Source: Promethearchaeati archaeon
Lineage (GTDB): Archaea > Asgardarchaeota > Heimdallarchaeia > Heimdallarchaeales > Heimdallarchaeaceae
Direction: 5' to 3'
Assembly: GCA_013166775.1 (NCBI GenBank)
Contig: JABLTJ010000017.1
Location: forward strand, 1-64,000
DNA: 64,000 nucleotides
Below the pieces are notes generated by a model. The model saw nothing but the letters and a program-made list of their open reading frames with translations. It had not been told where the DNA came from and searched no databases. Of this stretch, positions 1 through 7,563 are shown in pieces (position 1 is the stretch's first letter; each line of letters opens with the position of its first letter). Made by a program: the position numbers and the translations under genes.

Positions 1-46
1 TCTTCTAGTTTTTCGGAAAGGGGAACCTGCGGATGGATCACCTCCT
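1..46 (+). rRNA. 16S rRNA, 3' end (partial)
   Basis: The first bases contain the universal end of small-subunit rRNA, including GGGGAACCTGCGGATGGATC followed by ACCTCCT at 40-46. The gene enters from the left edge. The tail GATCACCTCC defines the anti-Shine-Dalgarno used here, and many genes in the window carry GGTGA or GTGAT just before their start codon, matching it. No 23S gene follows, which fits archaea with unlinked rRNA genes. Confidence 0.97.
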
Positions 47-52
47 ACGTTT

Positions 53-123
53 GGAAGCTCCTAGAGCTTCCTCCATCGCAGGGCCTAATTTAGGCCTTGT
101 CGCGGCTTCTGCAAAGAAGTCGC
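53..123 (+). other. 16S rRNA 3' trailer with three hairpins
   Basis: Directly after the 16S end are three stem-loops. The first is GGAAGCTC/GAGCTTCC with loop CTA (53-71). The second is a short palindrome around GGCCTAATTTAGGCC (82-96). The third is a 9-bp stem at 102-110/115-123 closed by a GCAA tetraloop. The first hairpin recurs behind the downstream TPR genes. The role is probably rRNA processing or termination. Confidence 0.6.
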
Positions 124-284
124 CCTTTATTCTCTTTCTTCTGTTGTTTCTCTTCTCGGGGTTCCTGTATTCTTTGGAGGTTTTTTATTTCACTAGAAAT
201 TCCTTCTTTAAAATGTCATCTTTTTTCTTTAGAGGTTTAAGTAAGTTCCTTTCATTAAATGGATAACAAAACCTAGAGTGATGC
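124..284 (+). promoter_or_regulatory. Module copy 1: T-rich terminator block and promoter of peptide gene 1
   Basis: A pyrimidine-rich block containing CTTCTCGGGGTTCC and GGAGGTTTTTTATTTC is followed by a TATA-like TTTAAGTA (236-243), then ATAACAAAACCTAGAGTGATG. The block recurs before the other peptide genes. It probably ends the upstream transcript at the T-run and starts the peptide transcript. The TATA box sits about 49 bases before the peptide ATG in this copy, and about 48-51 bases before it in the others. Confidence 0.55.
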
Positions 285-356
285 ATGATGAAATTACGAT
301 ATGATCCTGACGAAGGAGATGAAGCAATACTCCCACCTGGTTGGTCTCCCAACTAA
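285..356 (+). CDS. Small acidic peptide 1 of the YDP...PPxWxP family (23 aa)
   Basis: The gene starts with a double ATG (285 and 288) after GTGAT, which pairs with ATCAC in the 16S tail. It encodes MMKLR, then YDPDEGDEAILPPGWSPN, then TAA. Six intact copies in the window keep this frame while neighbouring frames are closed, and their length differences are whole codons, so I regard it as a real gene. There is no signal peptide. I know of no named family. It precedes TPR gene 1 by about 100 bases. Possible roles are a signalling peptide, a regulatory ligand of the TPR protein, or a leader peptide with a stalling PPxWxP tail. Confidence 0.8.
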   Translation: MMKLRYDPDEGDEAILPPGWSPN

Positions 357-414
357 CCTTCTCTTTTTTCTTTCTAAATGATTTAGTGAAAAAATGTATA
401 AAAAATTAACTTCG

Positions 415-422
415 TTTATAAA
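415..422 (+). promoter_or_regulatory. TATA box of TPR gene 1
   Basis: TTTATAAA lies 41 bases before the TTG start of the TPR gene. The same octamer lies 41 bases before the TTG of TPR gene 4, and TATATAAA lies 38 bases before TPR gene 2. The TPR genes therefore probably have their own promoter, separate from that of the peptide gene. Confidence 0.6.
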
Positions 423-455
423 CTAATTTATGGATTAGTACATGAGAGGATAGTA

Positions 456-2033
456 TTGGAGAAAGAGAAGATTCTTCAGCTTATTGAGGATTCGCAATCA
501 GGTGAAAATTTACAAAAGATTATAGATGTTTTAAGAGTAATCTGTGCTAATAGAAAAACAAGTGAGCTTCTTTCCGTTTTAAATAGTGCTATGGAAAAAA
601 GCAAGATAATAAACGATAAGGTGGGATTAATTAAATTATATGAGTTAAAGATTAAACAATTATATCTTTTTCAAGAAAATTTGATTACTGTAAATAAACT
701 TGTTTCAGAGATGTACGAAATCTCAGAAGAGATAAATTACAAAAATGGTTTGGCTTTAGTATTCCAGATTAAGGGATATATCGAATTTGTAAATGGAAAT
801 AGAAAAAATAGTTTGGAAGAAGTTAGAAAAGCGAGGATTTTGATTAGTGAATCAGATGAAAAAGATATCTACGTTCAAAGCATTTGCGATTACTCTTTTG
901 CTGTAAGTAAATGGCTAGTAGAACGTGATATTAACAGCGCAGAGATACTTCAAAGATGTGTAGGATATTTCTATTCAAAGGGATTTTATCACAGTCTAGT
1001 TATGTCTTTAGGAACTTTAGTTATTATATATCAACAAACACAAAACAAAGAAGAATCAATGAAATTAGTAAGAAGAATTCTCAGTAGTGATAATCTTTTA
1101 CTTGAAATGCCAAAAGAAATCCAAGCTATCGTTCATTTTTTTATTGGTTTTAGCCACGGATTATCCTTAAATCTTAATGAAGCTGAGAAACACCTATTGG
1201 AAACACAAATCATTTTGAAACCCATCTACAAAAAAAGCATCTACTCAGGGTACTACCTGACATCTCTCTCCCATTTAACTGCAATCTATGCTCTTCAAGG
1301 TAGGTTGGAATTAGCTCTCGATCAGATGGAGGAGGTTGAAGAGCTGATAGAAGAGGGAATTGCTTCAAAAAACCTTGATTCCTTTAATAGAAAGCAAATA
1401 GCCCACACTTTCAATCTAACAAAATTCTATATAAATTCTAGATTATCAAATTTTACAATTGAAACTGAGCAAGAATTAGTACAAATTATAATTAACAACC
1501 TTGAAAAATATCATAGCAATGCAATAATGCTTAGTGAATTTCTTCTGAATGCAAATCTAACTAAAGAGCAATTAACGAAAATTAGAGTTCTAGATAATCC
1601 AAGTACTATAAGAGTTGAACATATTATTAATTTCCTTGTTGAAAAAACAATTCATACTGAAGAGCAGCAGATTGTCAAGTATACAACTATTTTACAAAGG
1701 AGACCAGTAGAAGAAAGAATGACATATGGTGAAAATACATTAGCAGATCTGCTTGCAGCAAGAGAATATTACAAAATAAAACGTTTTGCAGAAATCTATC
1801 CCCTATTAAAGAAATATGAGAAACAACTTCATCGTATAGAAGTTCTAGAAATGCGTATTTTTATGGAAGCTTTTATCCAAGTAGGAAAATTCAAAAGTGG
1901 TGATCCTCTTGGACCTGCTTTACAATATATGGCTATTAAGAAATGTAGACTACAGGGTTTTAGCAGATTAGAAAATAAATTATTAAATTATTTAGAAATG
2001 CAACGAAAGGATATTCAATCATTACTCTTATAG
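456..2033 (+). CDS. TPR-like repeat protein 1 (525 aa), putative partner of peptide 1
   Basis: An all-helical cytosolic protein with no signal peptide or membrane segment. Short helix pairs across the middle (for example ALQGRLELALDQMEEVEEL) have the spacing of tetratricopeptide repeats. The C-terminal segment with GDPLGPALQYMAIKKC is almost invariant between the four array paralogues. No helix-turn-helix is visible, so it resembles Rap-type peptide-binding TPR proteins more than DNA-binding PlcR or NprR types. The TTG start is supported by GAGAGGA upstream and by alignment with paralogue 4 (MEKEKIL against MNEKEIL). The function is not known; a role as peptide receptor is inferred from the repeated gene pairing. 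Confidence 0.85.
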   Translation: MEKEKILQLIEDSQSGENLQKIIDVLRVICANRKTSELLSVLNSAMEKSKIINDKVGLIKLYELKIKQLYLFQENLITVNKLVSEMYEISEEINYKNGLALVFQIKGYIEFVNGNRKNSLEEVRKARILISESDEKDIYVQSICDYSFAVSKWLVERDINSAEILQRCVGYFYSKGFYHSLVMSLGTLVIIYQQTQNKEESMKLVRRILSSDNLLLEMPKEIQAIVHFFIGFSHGLSLNLNEAEKHLLETQIILKPIYKKSIYSGYYLTSLSHLTAIYALQGRLELALDQMEEVEELIEEGIASKNLDSFNRKQIAHTFNLTKFYINSRLSNFTIETEQELVQIIINNLEKYHSNAIMLSEFLLNANLTKEQLTKIRVLDNPSTIRVEHIINFLVEKTIHTEEQQIVKYTTILQRRPVEERMTYGENTLADLLAAREYYKIKRFAEIYPLLKKYEKQLHRIEVLEMRIFMEAFIQVGKFKSGDPLGPALQYMAIKKCRLQGFSRLENKLLNYLEMQRKDIQSLLL

Positions 2034-2060
2034 AATTAAAAAAGACAATCTCCTACATTC

Positions 2061-2079
2061 GGAAGCTCTCAGAGCTTCC
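2061..2079 (+). terminator. Hairpin behind TPR gene 1
   Basis: A perfect 8-bp stem GGAAGCTC/GAGCTTCC with loop TCA lies 28 bases past the TPR 1 stop. It is followed by a long pyrimidine/T-rich tract, the typical form of archaeal termination. It matches the hairpin directly behind the 16S gene except for the loop. Confidence 0.5.
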
Positions 2080-2242
2080 AATCCTTTATTCTCTATCTTC
2101 TGTTGTTTCTCTTCTCGGGGTTCCTGTATTCTTTGGAGGTTTTTTATTTCTCCTGATTTTCTCTTGAAAATTGTCAATTTCTTTCTTTGGAGGTTTAAGT
2201 AAGTTTGTTTCATTAAATTGATAACAAAACCTAGAGTGATGC
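2067..2242 (+). repeat. Intergenic module copy 2, upstream of peptide gene 2
   Basis: This runs from the hairpin through the pyrimidine block and TATA-like TTTAAGT (2194-2200) to the peptide start. By eye it differs from module copy 4 (7153-7328) at a single base (T2208 against C7294). The TPR proteins they flank have diverged far more, which points to recent duplication, gene conversion or strong constraint on this noncoding DNA. Confidence 0.8.
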
Positions 2243-2314
2243 ATGATGAACGTACGATATGATCCAGAAGATGGCGATGAGGCTTTAACTCCTCCATTTT
2301 GGACACCCGGTTAA
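2243..2314 (+). CDS. Small acidic peptide 2 (23 aa)
   Basis: A double ATG follows AGTGATGC. It encodes MMNVR, YDPEDGDEALTPPFWTP and a final G, then TAA. It differs from peptide 4 at the tail, TPPFWTPG against TPPFWSPN. TPR gene 2 begins 100 bases downstream behind its own TATA box. The conserved core is acidic, and the end holds PP, an invariant Trp and Pro. Confidence 0.8.
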   Translation: MMNVRYDPEDGDEALTPPFWTPG

Positions 2315-2376
2315 AAATTATCAATTATTTTTCCTATTTTTTTACTTTTTCTAGTGTTCAATTCGTATTATCTCAC

Positions 2377-2384
2377 TATATAAA
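2377..2384 (+). promoter_or_regulatory. TATA box of TPR gene 2
   Basis: TATATAAA lies 38 bases upstream of the ATG at 2415, the same placement as before the paralogous genes. Confidence 0.55.
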
Positions 2385-2414
2385 CCAATTCACTGATATA
2401 ATTATGAGTAGGTA

Positions 2415-4016
2415 ATGAAAAAGCATAGTGAGGTTTTTACTAAATACAGGAAGATTATAGCAAGAGCAAGTACCAAAGAGGATATCATCGAAATATTAAA
2501 TTTTATTCGTCCTATCGCATCATATACAAAGTCAATTCCTATGCAAAACATGATTAAAAGTATCTACGATAAAGATAAATATTTAATCGATAACGAAATA
2601 AACTGTTTCTTGCTTGATCTTGAAATAAGACAATTATACCACAGTTTAGAAAATATGAGTAAAATTGAAGTTTTAATTCAAAAGATGCAATATTTAATAG
2701 AAAACTCTAAAAATAATAATCTTCAAGCTTTATTTTATCAAATAGTTTGGTATATAGAAAAACTGAAAGGAAATAAAAAGAAAAGTTCAATCGTTCTTAA
2801 TAAAATTAAATATTTGGTTGAAAATGATAAAATAGATGATTTGTATTCTCTTAACTACTGTAAGTACTCATTAGCATATGAACTCTGGATCGAAAAACAT
2901 GATGTAAAATGCTCTGTTATTTTTGAAGAATGTTTAGAATATTTCTATAAGAATGGTTTTGTTAGAAGCGTAATTCAGATTCTTTGTATTCTAAATATCA
3001 TTTATCAAAGAGAGCATAATAGTAAAAAGATATTGGAAAGAAGTAAAAGAATTATAATGAATCAAGATTTCTTTAATGATTTAACTAACGAACTTAAAGC
3101 CATTTTATATTATAGTATAGGATTAGGTCATATGATAGATTTAAATCTAAATTTTGCTGAATCTTTTTTCAAAGATGCGTATAACATTCTTAAACCTATT
3201 CATAAAAAAAGCATATATTTCAGTAATTTCATAAACCTTCATTCCTTCCTATGTACTGTTATATCTTTACAAGGTAAACTTGAACAAAGTTTACAATTAA
3301 TAGAAGATGTTGAAAATTTACTAAACCAAGAGTTTTTTGAGAAAAATCTTGATTTAAACACAAAAAAACAAATTCTCCATACTTTAAATTTAAACAAGTT
3401 TTACGTTTATTCCCGACGAAGAAATTTCGATACTGAAGAAATGCAAAATTTAATCAAAGAGATATATTTTGGGTGTAAGAATCTTTATAGTGATTTTATG
3501 CTCGTAAGTGAATTCATTCTCAATTCTAATCTAGAATGCATAAAGATGGAAGAACTAATGCGTCTAGATAATTTTAGCATAAATCGTGTTAAGCACATAA
3601 TCCAATATACTCTTCAGAAAAGTAACATAAAAGAAGAATTAAACGACTGTAAACATCTTCAAAGAGTAGAAATTCTAAAAAACAGAGATAGAACTAAGAA
3701 GACTAACTTCATTGAAAATGTCTTTGCAGATCTCCTTATTGCACAACAATTATTTTCTTTGAAGAGATATGAAGAAATATATTCGCTGTTAAGGAAATAT
3801 GAAACACAACTTCATCGAATTGAAGTTCTTGAGTTACGTATCTTTATGGAAGCATTTATTCAAGTAGGAAAATTCAAAAGTGGTGATCCTCTTGGACCAG
3901 CTTTACAGTACATGGCTATTAAGAAATGTAGACAGTATGGATTTAGTGGATTAGAAAAGAAACTGTTAGACTATTTGGATATGCAATATAAAGAGATACA
4001 GTCTTTTAATATATAA
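2415..4016 (+). CDS. TPR-like repeat protein 2 (533 aa), putative partner of peptide 2
   Basis: A paralogue of the other array members across the full length, with the best match in the C-terminal 150 residues (VFADLLIAQQLFSLKRYEEI and then GDPLGPALQYMAIKKC). It is rich in Lys, Glu, Ile and Asn and predicted to be all alpha-helical TPR-like repeats. No DNA-binding, catalytic or membrane segment is visible. The N-terminal 200 residues are the most variable between paralogues, which suits a ligand- or partner-selective surface. An ATG start follows GAGTAGGTA. Confidence 0.85.
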   Translation: MKKHSEVFTKYRKIIARASTKEDIIEILNFIRPIASYTKSIPMQNMIKSIYDKDKYLIDNEINCFLLDLEIRQLYHSLENMSKIEVLIQKMQYLIENSKNNNLQALFYQIVWYIEKLKGNKKKSSIVLNKIKYLVENDKIDDLYSLNYCKYSLAYELWIEKHDVKCSVIFEECLEYFYKNGFVRSVIQILCILNIIYQREHNSKKILERSKRIIMNQDFFNDLTNELKAILYYSIGLGHMIDLNLNFAESFFKDAYNILKPIHKKSIYFSNFINLHSFLCTVISLQGKLEQSLQLIEDVENLLNQEFFEKNLDLNTKKQILHTLNLNKFYVYSRRRNFDTEEMQNLIKEIYFGCKNLYSDFMLVSEFILNSNLECIKMEELMRLDNFSINRVKHIIQYTLQKSNIKEELNDCKHLQRVEILKNRDRTKKTNFIENVFADLLIAQQLFSLKRYEEIYSLLRKYETQLHRIEVLELRIFMEAFIQVGKFKSGDPLGPALQYMAIKKCRQYGFSGLEKKLLDYLDMQYKEIQSFNI

Positions 4017-4043
4017 ATTAAAAAGAAATAATCAACTACGTTC

Positions 4044-4062
4044 GGAAGCTCTCAGAGCTTCC
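4044..4062 (+). terminator. Hairpin behind TPR gene 2
   Basis: GGAAGCTC/GAGCTTCC with loop TCA, 28 bases past the stop codon and followed by the pyrimidine/T-rich block. It is identical to the hairpin at 2061. Confidence 0.5.
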
Positions 4063-4224
4063 AATCCTTTATTCTCTATCTTCTGTTGTTTCTCTTCTCG
4101 GGGTTCTTGTATTCCTTGGAGTTTTTTATTTCTCTGGAATTTTCTCTTTAAAAATGTCCTTTTTTTTCTTTAGAGGTTTAATTACTTTTGTTTCACTAAA
4201 TGAATAACAAATCTAAAGTGATGT
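4044..4224 (+). repeat. Intergenic module copy 3, upstream of peptide gene 3
   Basis: Same order of elements as copy 2: hairpin, pyrimidine block with CTCGGGGTTCTTG, T-runs, TATA-like TTTAATTA (4177-4184) and AACAAATCTAAAGTGATG. It has more point differences from copies 2 and 4 than those have from each other. Its AGAGGTTTAA variant matches copy 1. Confidence 0.75.
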
Positions 4225-4293
4225 ATGATGAATGTACGATATGATCCTGAAGATGGCGATGAAGCCTTAACCCCTCCAATGTGGCAACCCTAG
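4225..4293 (+). CDS. Small acidic peptide 3 (22 aa)
   Basis: Double ATG after AGTGATGT. It encodes MMNVR and YDPEDGDEALTPPMWQP, then TAG. One residue shorter at the C-terminus than peptides 2 and 4, ending directly on the conserved Pro. It pairs with TPR gene 3, about 110 bases downstream. Confidence 0.8.
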   Translation: MMNVRYDPEDGDEALTPPMWQP

Positions 4294-4399
4294 CCACATT
4301 CCATTTCTTTTACTTCTTAAATTAAAATCTAAATAAACTGCAAAAAAACTGCAAAAGTTTTCGATATTATTAAAAACAATTTCTTTACTTCTTAACTGT

Positions 4400-5995
4400 A
4401 TGATTTATTTGCTATTAGAAGACATGGAGAGGATAATTGACAAGATAGAAAATAACGGTGATTTAATCTCTGTAGAAAAAAACTTGAGATTATTAGCGTC
4501 AAACTATCGAACACTTCAGGTATCTGAATTAATAGATAAGACAATTGAAAAATGCAAGTTTTTGGATAATAAAAAAATCTTAGTAGATTTATATGGTCAC
4601 AAGATTCTCATTCTGTACAATTTCGGAGATAAGATTCAAACTGTTTCCAAACTAGTAGATGAGATGATATCCATATCCAAAAAAATAAACTATAAAGAGG
4701 GTTTAGCATGGGCTTATTCTTATGTGTGGTACATTGAAAAACTCAAAGGAAATGTAGAATCAAGTATAAAAGCTCTAGAAAAATCTAATAGAATCCTGGC
4801 TAACATAATTCACTATGATGAGTACATATACAATTTTGTAAAGTATTCAAGTGCAATGGAAAAATGGTTAAAAGAACATGATGCTTCGATTAGTGAATCA
4901 CTAGAAGTAAGTGCGAATTATTTCTTCAATAATGGTTTTCACAGAAGCTTTGCTCAGACAATCGGATTCCTCAGTATTGTTTTTATGAGAACTCAAGAGA
5001 CAAAAAAAGGGTTAAGATTACTTAAGAATATTCTTTCAAACAGATTGATCTTTGAGAACATGCCTCACGATGTTAAAAGTATTATCTACTTCTTTGCAGG
5101 TCTAGTTCACTTACTAGATCAAAATCTATATTACTCAGAATTATTCCTGACAGAATCATATAATTATATGAAACACACTTACAAAGAAAGTATTTATTTC
5201 AGCAATTACATAGTTATGAATTCTTTTCTATCGACTGTTACAGCTTTACAAGGTAGACTTGAACAAGCTTTGGATATAATAAAAGAAGTGGATGATTTGC
5301 TTAAACAGGAATTTTTTGATAAAAATCTCGATTTTGGCACAAAAAAACAGATTTATCATACTTTAAACCTAAACAAGTTTTACGTATACTCCCGTCTAAA
5401 AAATTTTGATTCTGAAGAAATGCTGGATTTAATCGAAAAAATTTTCATGGGATGTAAAACGCTTTATAGTGATTTTATGCTCTTAAGCGAATTCATACTT
5501 AATGCTAATCTAGAATCAGGAAAAATGGAAGAATTGCTATCTTTAGAAAATTACAGTTTAAATCGTATTAAACACATAATTTTATTTGTTCTTCAGAAAA
5601 ATATTAGAAAAGAAGAATCAAATGATTGGAGGTATCTGCAAAGAATAAAAATATTAAATAACAGAGAAAAAACTAAGAAGACTACTTTTATTGAAAATGT
5701 CTTTGCAGATCTACTTATTGCACAACAATTGTTTTCGTTGAAACGATATGAAGAAATATATTCGCTGTTAAGGAAATATGAAACACAACTTCATCGAATT
5801 GAAGTTCTTGAATTATGTATCTTTATGGAAGCTTTCATTCAAGTTGGGGCTTTCAAAAGTGGTAATCCTCTTGGACCAGCTCTACAATACATGGCGATTA
5901 AAAAATGTAGAAATTATGGTTTCAGCAGATTAGAAAGTAAATTACTATATTATCTAGATAAACAACATAGAGATATTCAGTTATTAATTGTATAA
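4400..5995 (+). CDS. TPR-like repeat protein 3 (531 aa), putative partner of peptide 3
   Basis: Third array paralogue with the shared helical-repeat layout and C-terminal block (GNPLGPALQYMAIKKC). The start is uncertain: ATG 4400 gives eight extra residues (MIYLLLED), whereas ATG 4424 (MERIIDKI) fits the N-terminus of paralogue 1 better. The long upstream gap of AT-rich DNA (4294-4399) also lacks the clear TTTATAAA seen before genes 1 and 4. Cytosolic, no recognised enzyme motif. Confidence 0.83.
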   Translation: MIYLLLEDMERIIDKIENNGDLISVEKNLRLLASNYRTLQVSELIDKTIEKCKFLDNKKILVDLYGHKILILYNFGDKIQTVSKLVDEMISISKKINYKEGLAWAYSYVWYIEKLKGNVESSIKALEKSNRILANIIHYDEYIYNFVKYSSAMEKWLKEHDASISESLEVSANYFFNNGFHRSFAQTIGFLSIVFMRTQETKKGLRLLKNILSNRLIFENMPHDVKSIIYFFAGLVHLLDQNLYYSELFLTESYNYMKHTYKESIYFSNYIVMNSFLSTVTALQGRLEQALDIIKEVDDLLKQEFFDKNLDFGTKKQIYHTLNLNKFYVYSRLKNFDSEEMLDLIEKIFMGCKTLYSDFMLLSEFILNANLESGKMEELLSLENYSLNRIKHIILFVLQKNIRKEESNDWRYLQRIKILNNREKTKKTTFIENVFADLLIAQQLFSLKRYEEIYSLLRKYETQLHRIEVLELCIFMEAFIQVGAFKSGNPLGPALQYMAIKKCRNYGFSRLESKLLYYLDKQHRDIQLLIV

Positions 5996-6005
5996 AACCG
6001 AAAAA

Positions 6006-6110
6006 GATCACCTTCTACTTTCAGAAGCTCTCAGAGCTTCTAACTCTTTATTCTCTATCTTCTGTTGTTTCTCTTCTCGGGGTTCTTGTGTTCTTTGGAG
6101 ATTTTTTAAT
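6006..6110 (+). repeat. Truncated module copy with an eroded 16S 3'-end sequence
   Basis: GATCACCTTCTAC (6006-6018) closely matches the 16S end GATCACCTCCTAC (36-48) and is followed, as behind the 16S gene, by a hairpin (AGAAGCTC/GAGCTTCT, 6023-6041) and the pyrimidine block. The module stops near GGAGATTTTTTAATT, just before an inserted minus-strand gene. It resumes from the hairpin loop at 7153. Confidence 0.65.
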
Positions 6111-6124
6111 TATCAAACACAATT

Positions 6125-7099
6125 TCAGTTTCTCTGCTTCATTTTTCGTTTACACAATACTACTACTAAAGTTGCCATTCCTGCTGTAACAAATATTCTA
6201 TCTAGATTTACCCCTTTTGTTCCGTCATAGAAGTATGTTGGGATAAATTTCGCTATATTGATAGTTACTTGACAAGTAAAATTATGTAAATAAGCTATCA
6301 GTAAACCTGTTCTAACCTCATAAGAATCTTCGTAATAATAGTAGTGATATGCTTCTTCACTTTCATAGAATGTTTGGTTCGTGACAACTTTGAATGCTTC
6401 ATAAACTTCATTGTTTATTTCAATCTCTACTATCTCTGTAACTTTTCTTGTTTCAGTTATATTTTGACCAATTTGTGATTGGGGAGATATAATAAACAAG
6501 GATGAAGGAACATGAAGGGGATTATAACGATCCCAAATAATAAAATTATTAATTATTTGATATTCGTAAGTTGATTTATCCATAGAATCATAAATATCCT
6601 TTACTATAGCAGTTGAACTATCATTAAAGGTAACCTCCGCGTTGTAAGAATCAATAATTTCTTCATATTTTCTGCAGTTAGCTAAAGTTATTTTGAAATA
6701 CCAGGAACCATCACTTTTTACATATTCAGATCCAGCATCAGTCATAAACCAAGAGTTATTTTCTTGCCAAATCAGTTTAGTTCTAGATAAAATGAGATAT
6801 ATTGGTGGATCTATCTCCGAGTGTTCCTCTGAAATGTAGAGGTATTCTGTGAATTGTACTACTCTTTTTCCTATGTCTTTCAAAGACCATACATCGTCTA
6901 CACTATATGTACGATTGAAAGTTGTATTAGTAATAGAATGAGTTTGAGTTTGATGGTGATAATATTCAATTGTTCCATCTATATACGCTGAACCATTTGA
7001 TAGCAATTCTACAGGTGCCATTTCAGCTGAGATGTATAAAAATTGAAACATCAAAGTCCCAAGAAGTAAGATACAAAGTAATCTAAATACTAGTTTCAT
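6125..7099 (-). CDS. Secreted or membrane-anchored protein of unknown function
   Basis: About 324 residues. The N-terminus (MKLVFRLLCILLLGTLMF) is a signal peptide or membrane anchor. The C-terminus is a hydrophobic helix (IFVTAGMATLVVVL) followed by basic KRKMKQRN, a stop-transfer signal, so the body should lie outside the cell. That body contains several N-x-S/T sites, which fits glycosylation by the STT3 enzyme in this window. I chose ATG 7099 because TAGTGATGAT precedes it; an upstream in-frame Met at 7150 lacks this. Opposite in strand to the array and flanked by module fragments, so it looks inserted. Family not recognised. Confidence 0.75.
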   Translation of the reverse strand: MKLVFRLLCILLLGTLMFQFLYISAEMAPVELLSNGSAYIDGTIEYYHHQTQTHSITNTTFNRTYSVDDVWSLKDIGKRVVQFTEYLYISEEHSEIDPPIYLILSRTKLIWQENNSWFMTDAGSEYVKSDGSWYFKITLANCRKYEEIIDSYNAEVTFNDSSTAIVKDIYDSMDKSTYEYQIINNFIIWDRYNPLHVPSSLFIISPQSQIGQNITETRKVTEIVEIEINNEVYEAFKVVTNQTFYESEEAYHYYYYEDSYEVRTGLLIAYLHNFTCQVTINIAKFIPTYFYDGTKGVNLDRIFVTAGMATLVVVLCKRKMKQRN

Positions 7100-7152
7100 A
7101 TCATCACTATAAAGTACATTTTCACTGATTTCTATATAAATGAATACCATGT

Positions 7153-7328
7153 TCTCAGAGCTTCCAATCCTTTATTCTCTATCTTCTGTTGTTTCTCTTC
7201 TCGGGGTTCCTGTATTCTTTGGAGGTTTTTTATTTCTCCTGATTTTCTCTTGAAAATTGTCAATTTCTTTCTTTGGAGGTTTAAGTAAGTTTGCTTCATT
7301 AAATTGATAACAAAACCTAGAGTGATGC
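7153..7328 (+). repeat. Intergenic module copy 4, upstream of peptide gene 4
   Basis: Begins inside the hairpin loop (TCTCAGAGCTTCC; the left arm of the stem is missing) and continues to the peptide start with TATA-like TTTAAGTA at 7280-7287. Nearly identical to module copy 2 over 176 bases. The missing left arm marks one junction of the inserted gene. Confidence 0.8.
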
Positions 7329-7400
7329 ATGATGAACGTACGATATGATCCAGAAGATGGCGATGAGGCTATAACTCCACCATTTTGGTCTCCTAACTAG
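7329..7400 (+). CDS. Small acidic peptide 4 (23 aa)
   Basis: Double ATG after AGTGATGC. It encodes MMNVR, then YDPEDGDEAITPPFWSPN, then TAG. The changes from peptide 2 are mostly at the C-terminal variable positions. It is followed within ten bases by a decayed second copy of itself. Confidence 0.8.
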   Translation: MMNVRYDPEDGDEAITPPFWSPN

Positions 7401-7409
7401 AGCTATATG

Positions 7410-7479
7410 GTGATTAACTAAACCGATAATTAATCCAAAAGACGGAGTTATGGACTTGACTCCATCTATTTGGTATCCT
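7410..7479 (+). pseudogene. Decayed tandem copy of the peptide gene
   Basis: After GGTGAT the sequence can be aligned with peptide gene 4: AATCCAAAAGACGGAG against GATCCAGAAGATGGCG, then GACTTGACTCCATCTATTTGG. In frame it reads NPKDGVMDLTPSIWYP, matching DP-x-DG-x-LTPxxWxP. The double ATG and the stop codon are lost, so the frame runs on into the promoter region and coding frame of TPR gene 4. It looks like a local duplication that has degenerated. Confidence 0.65.
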
Positions 7480-7522
7480 TTGTTTTGTTTTTTTTCTAAT
7501 TTTATTCAAAGAAATATCCTAG

Positions 7523-7530
7523 TTTATAAA
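7523..7530 (+). promoter_or_regulatory. TATA box of TPR gene 4
   Basis: TTTATAAA lies 41 bases before the TTG at 7564, exactly the spacing seen for TPR gene 1. This supports the downstream start of TPR gene 4 rather than the ATG at 7450. Confidence 0.6.
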
Positions 7531-7563
7531 TTAATTCAAGAATTAGAGTCTGAGTGGGATAAG

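Noticed and set aside
33..266. A 77-residue open frame across the 16S end
   Set aside because: It begins inside the 16S rRNA and runs through the trailer hairpins and promoter block; pure chance frame.
281..304. ATG at 281 (or GTG 278) as start of the first short gene
   Set aside because: This frame closes after a few codons in the copies I read; only the frame of the double ATG at 285/288 stays open and keeps its amino acids in all six copies.
2028..2324. A 98-residue minus-strand frame over module copy 2
   Set aside because: It covers the hairpin, promoter and peptide gene 2 on the opposite strand and is not kept in the other module copies.
7450..7563. N-terminal extension of TPR protein 4
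   Set aside because: It translates a decayed peptide copy, a T-run and the TATA box; TTG 7564 aligns with TPR 1 at equal distance from its TATA box.
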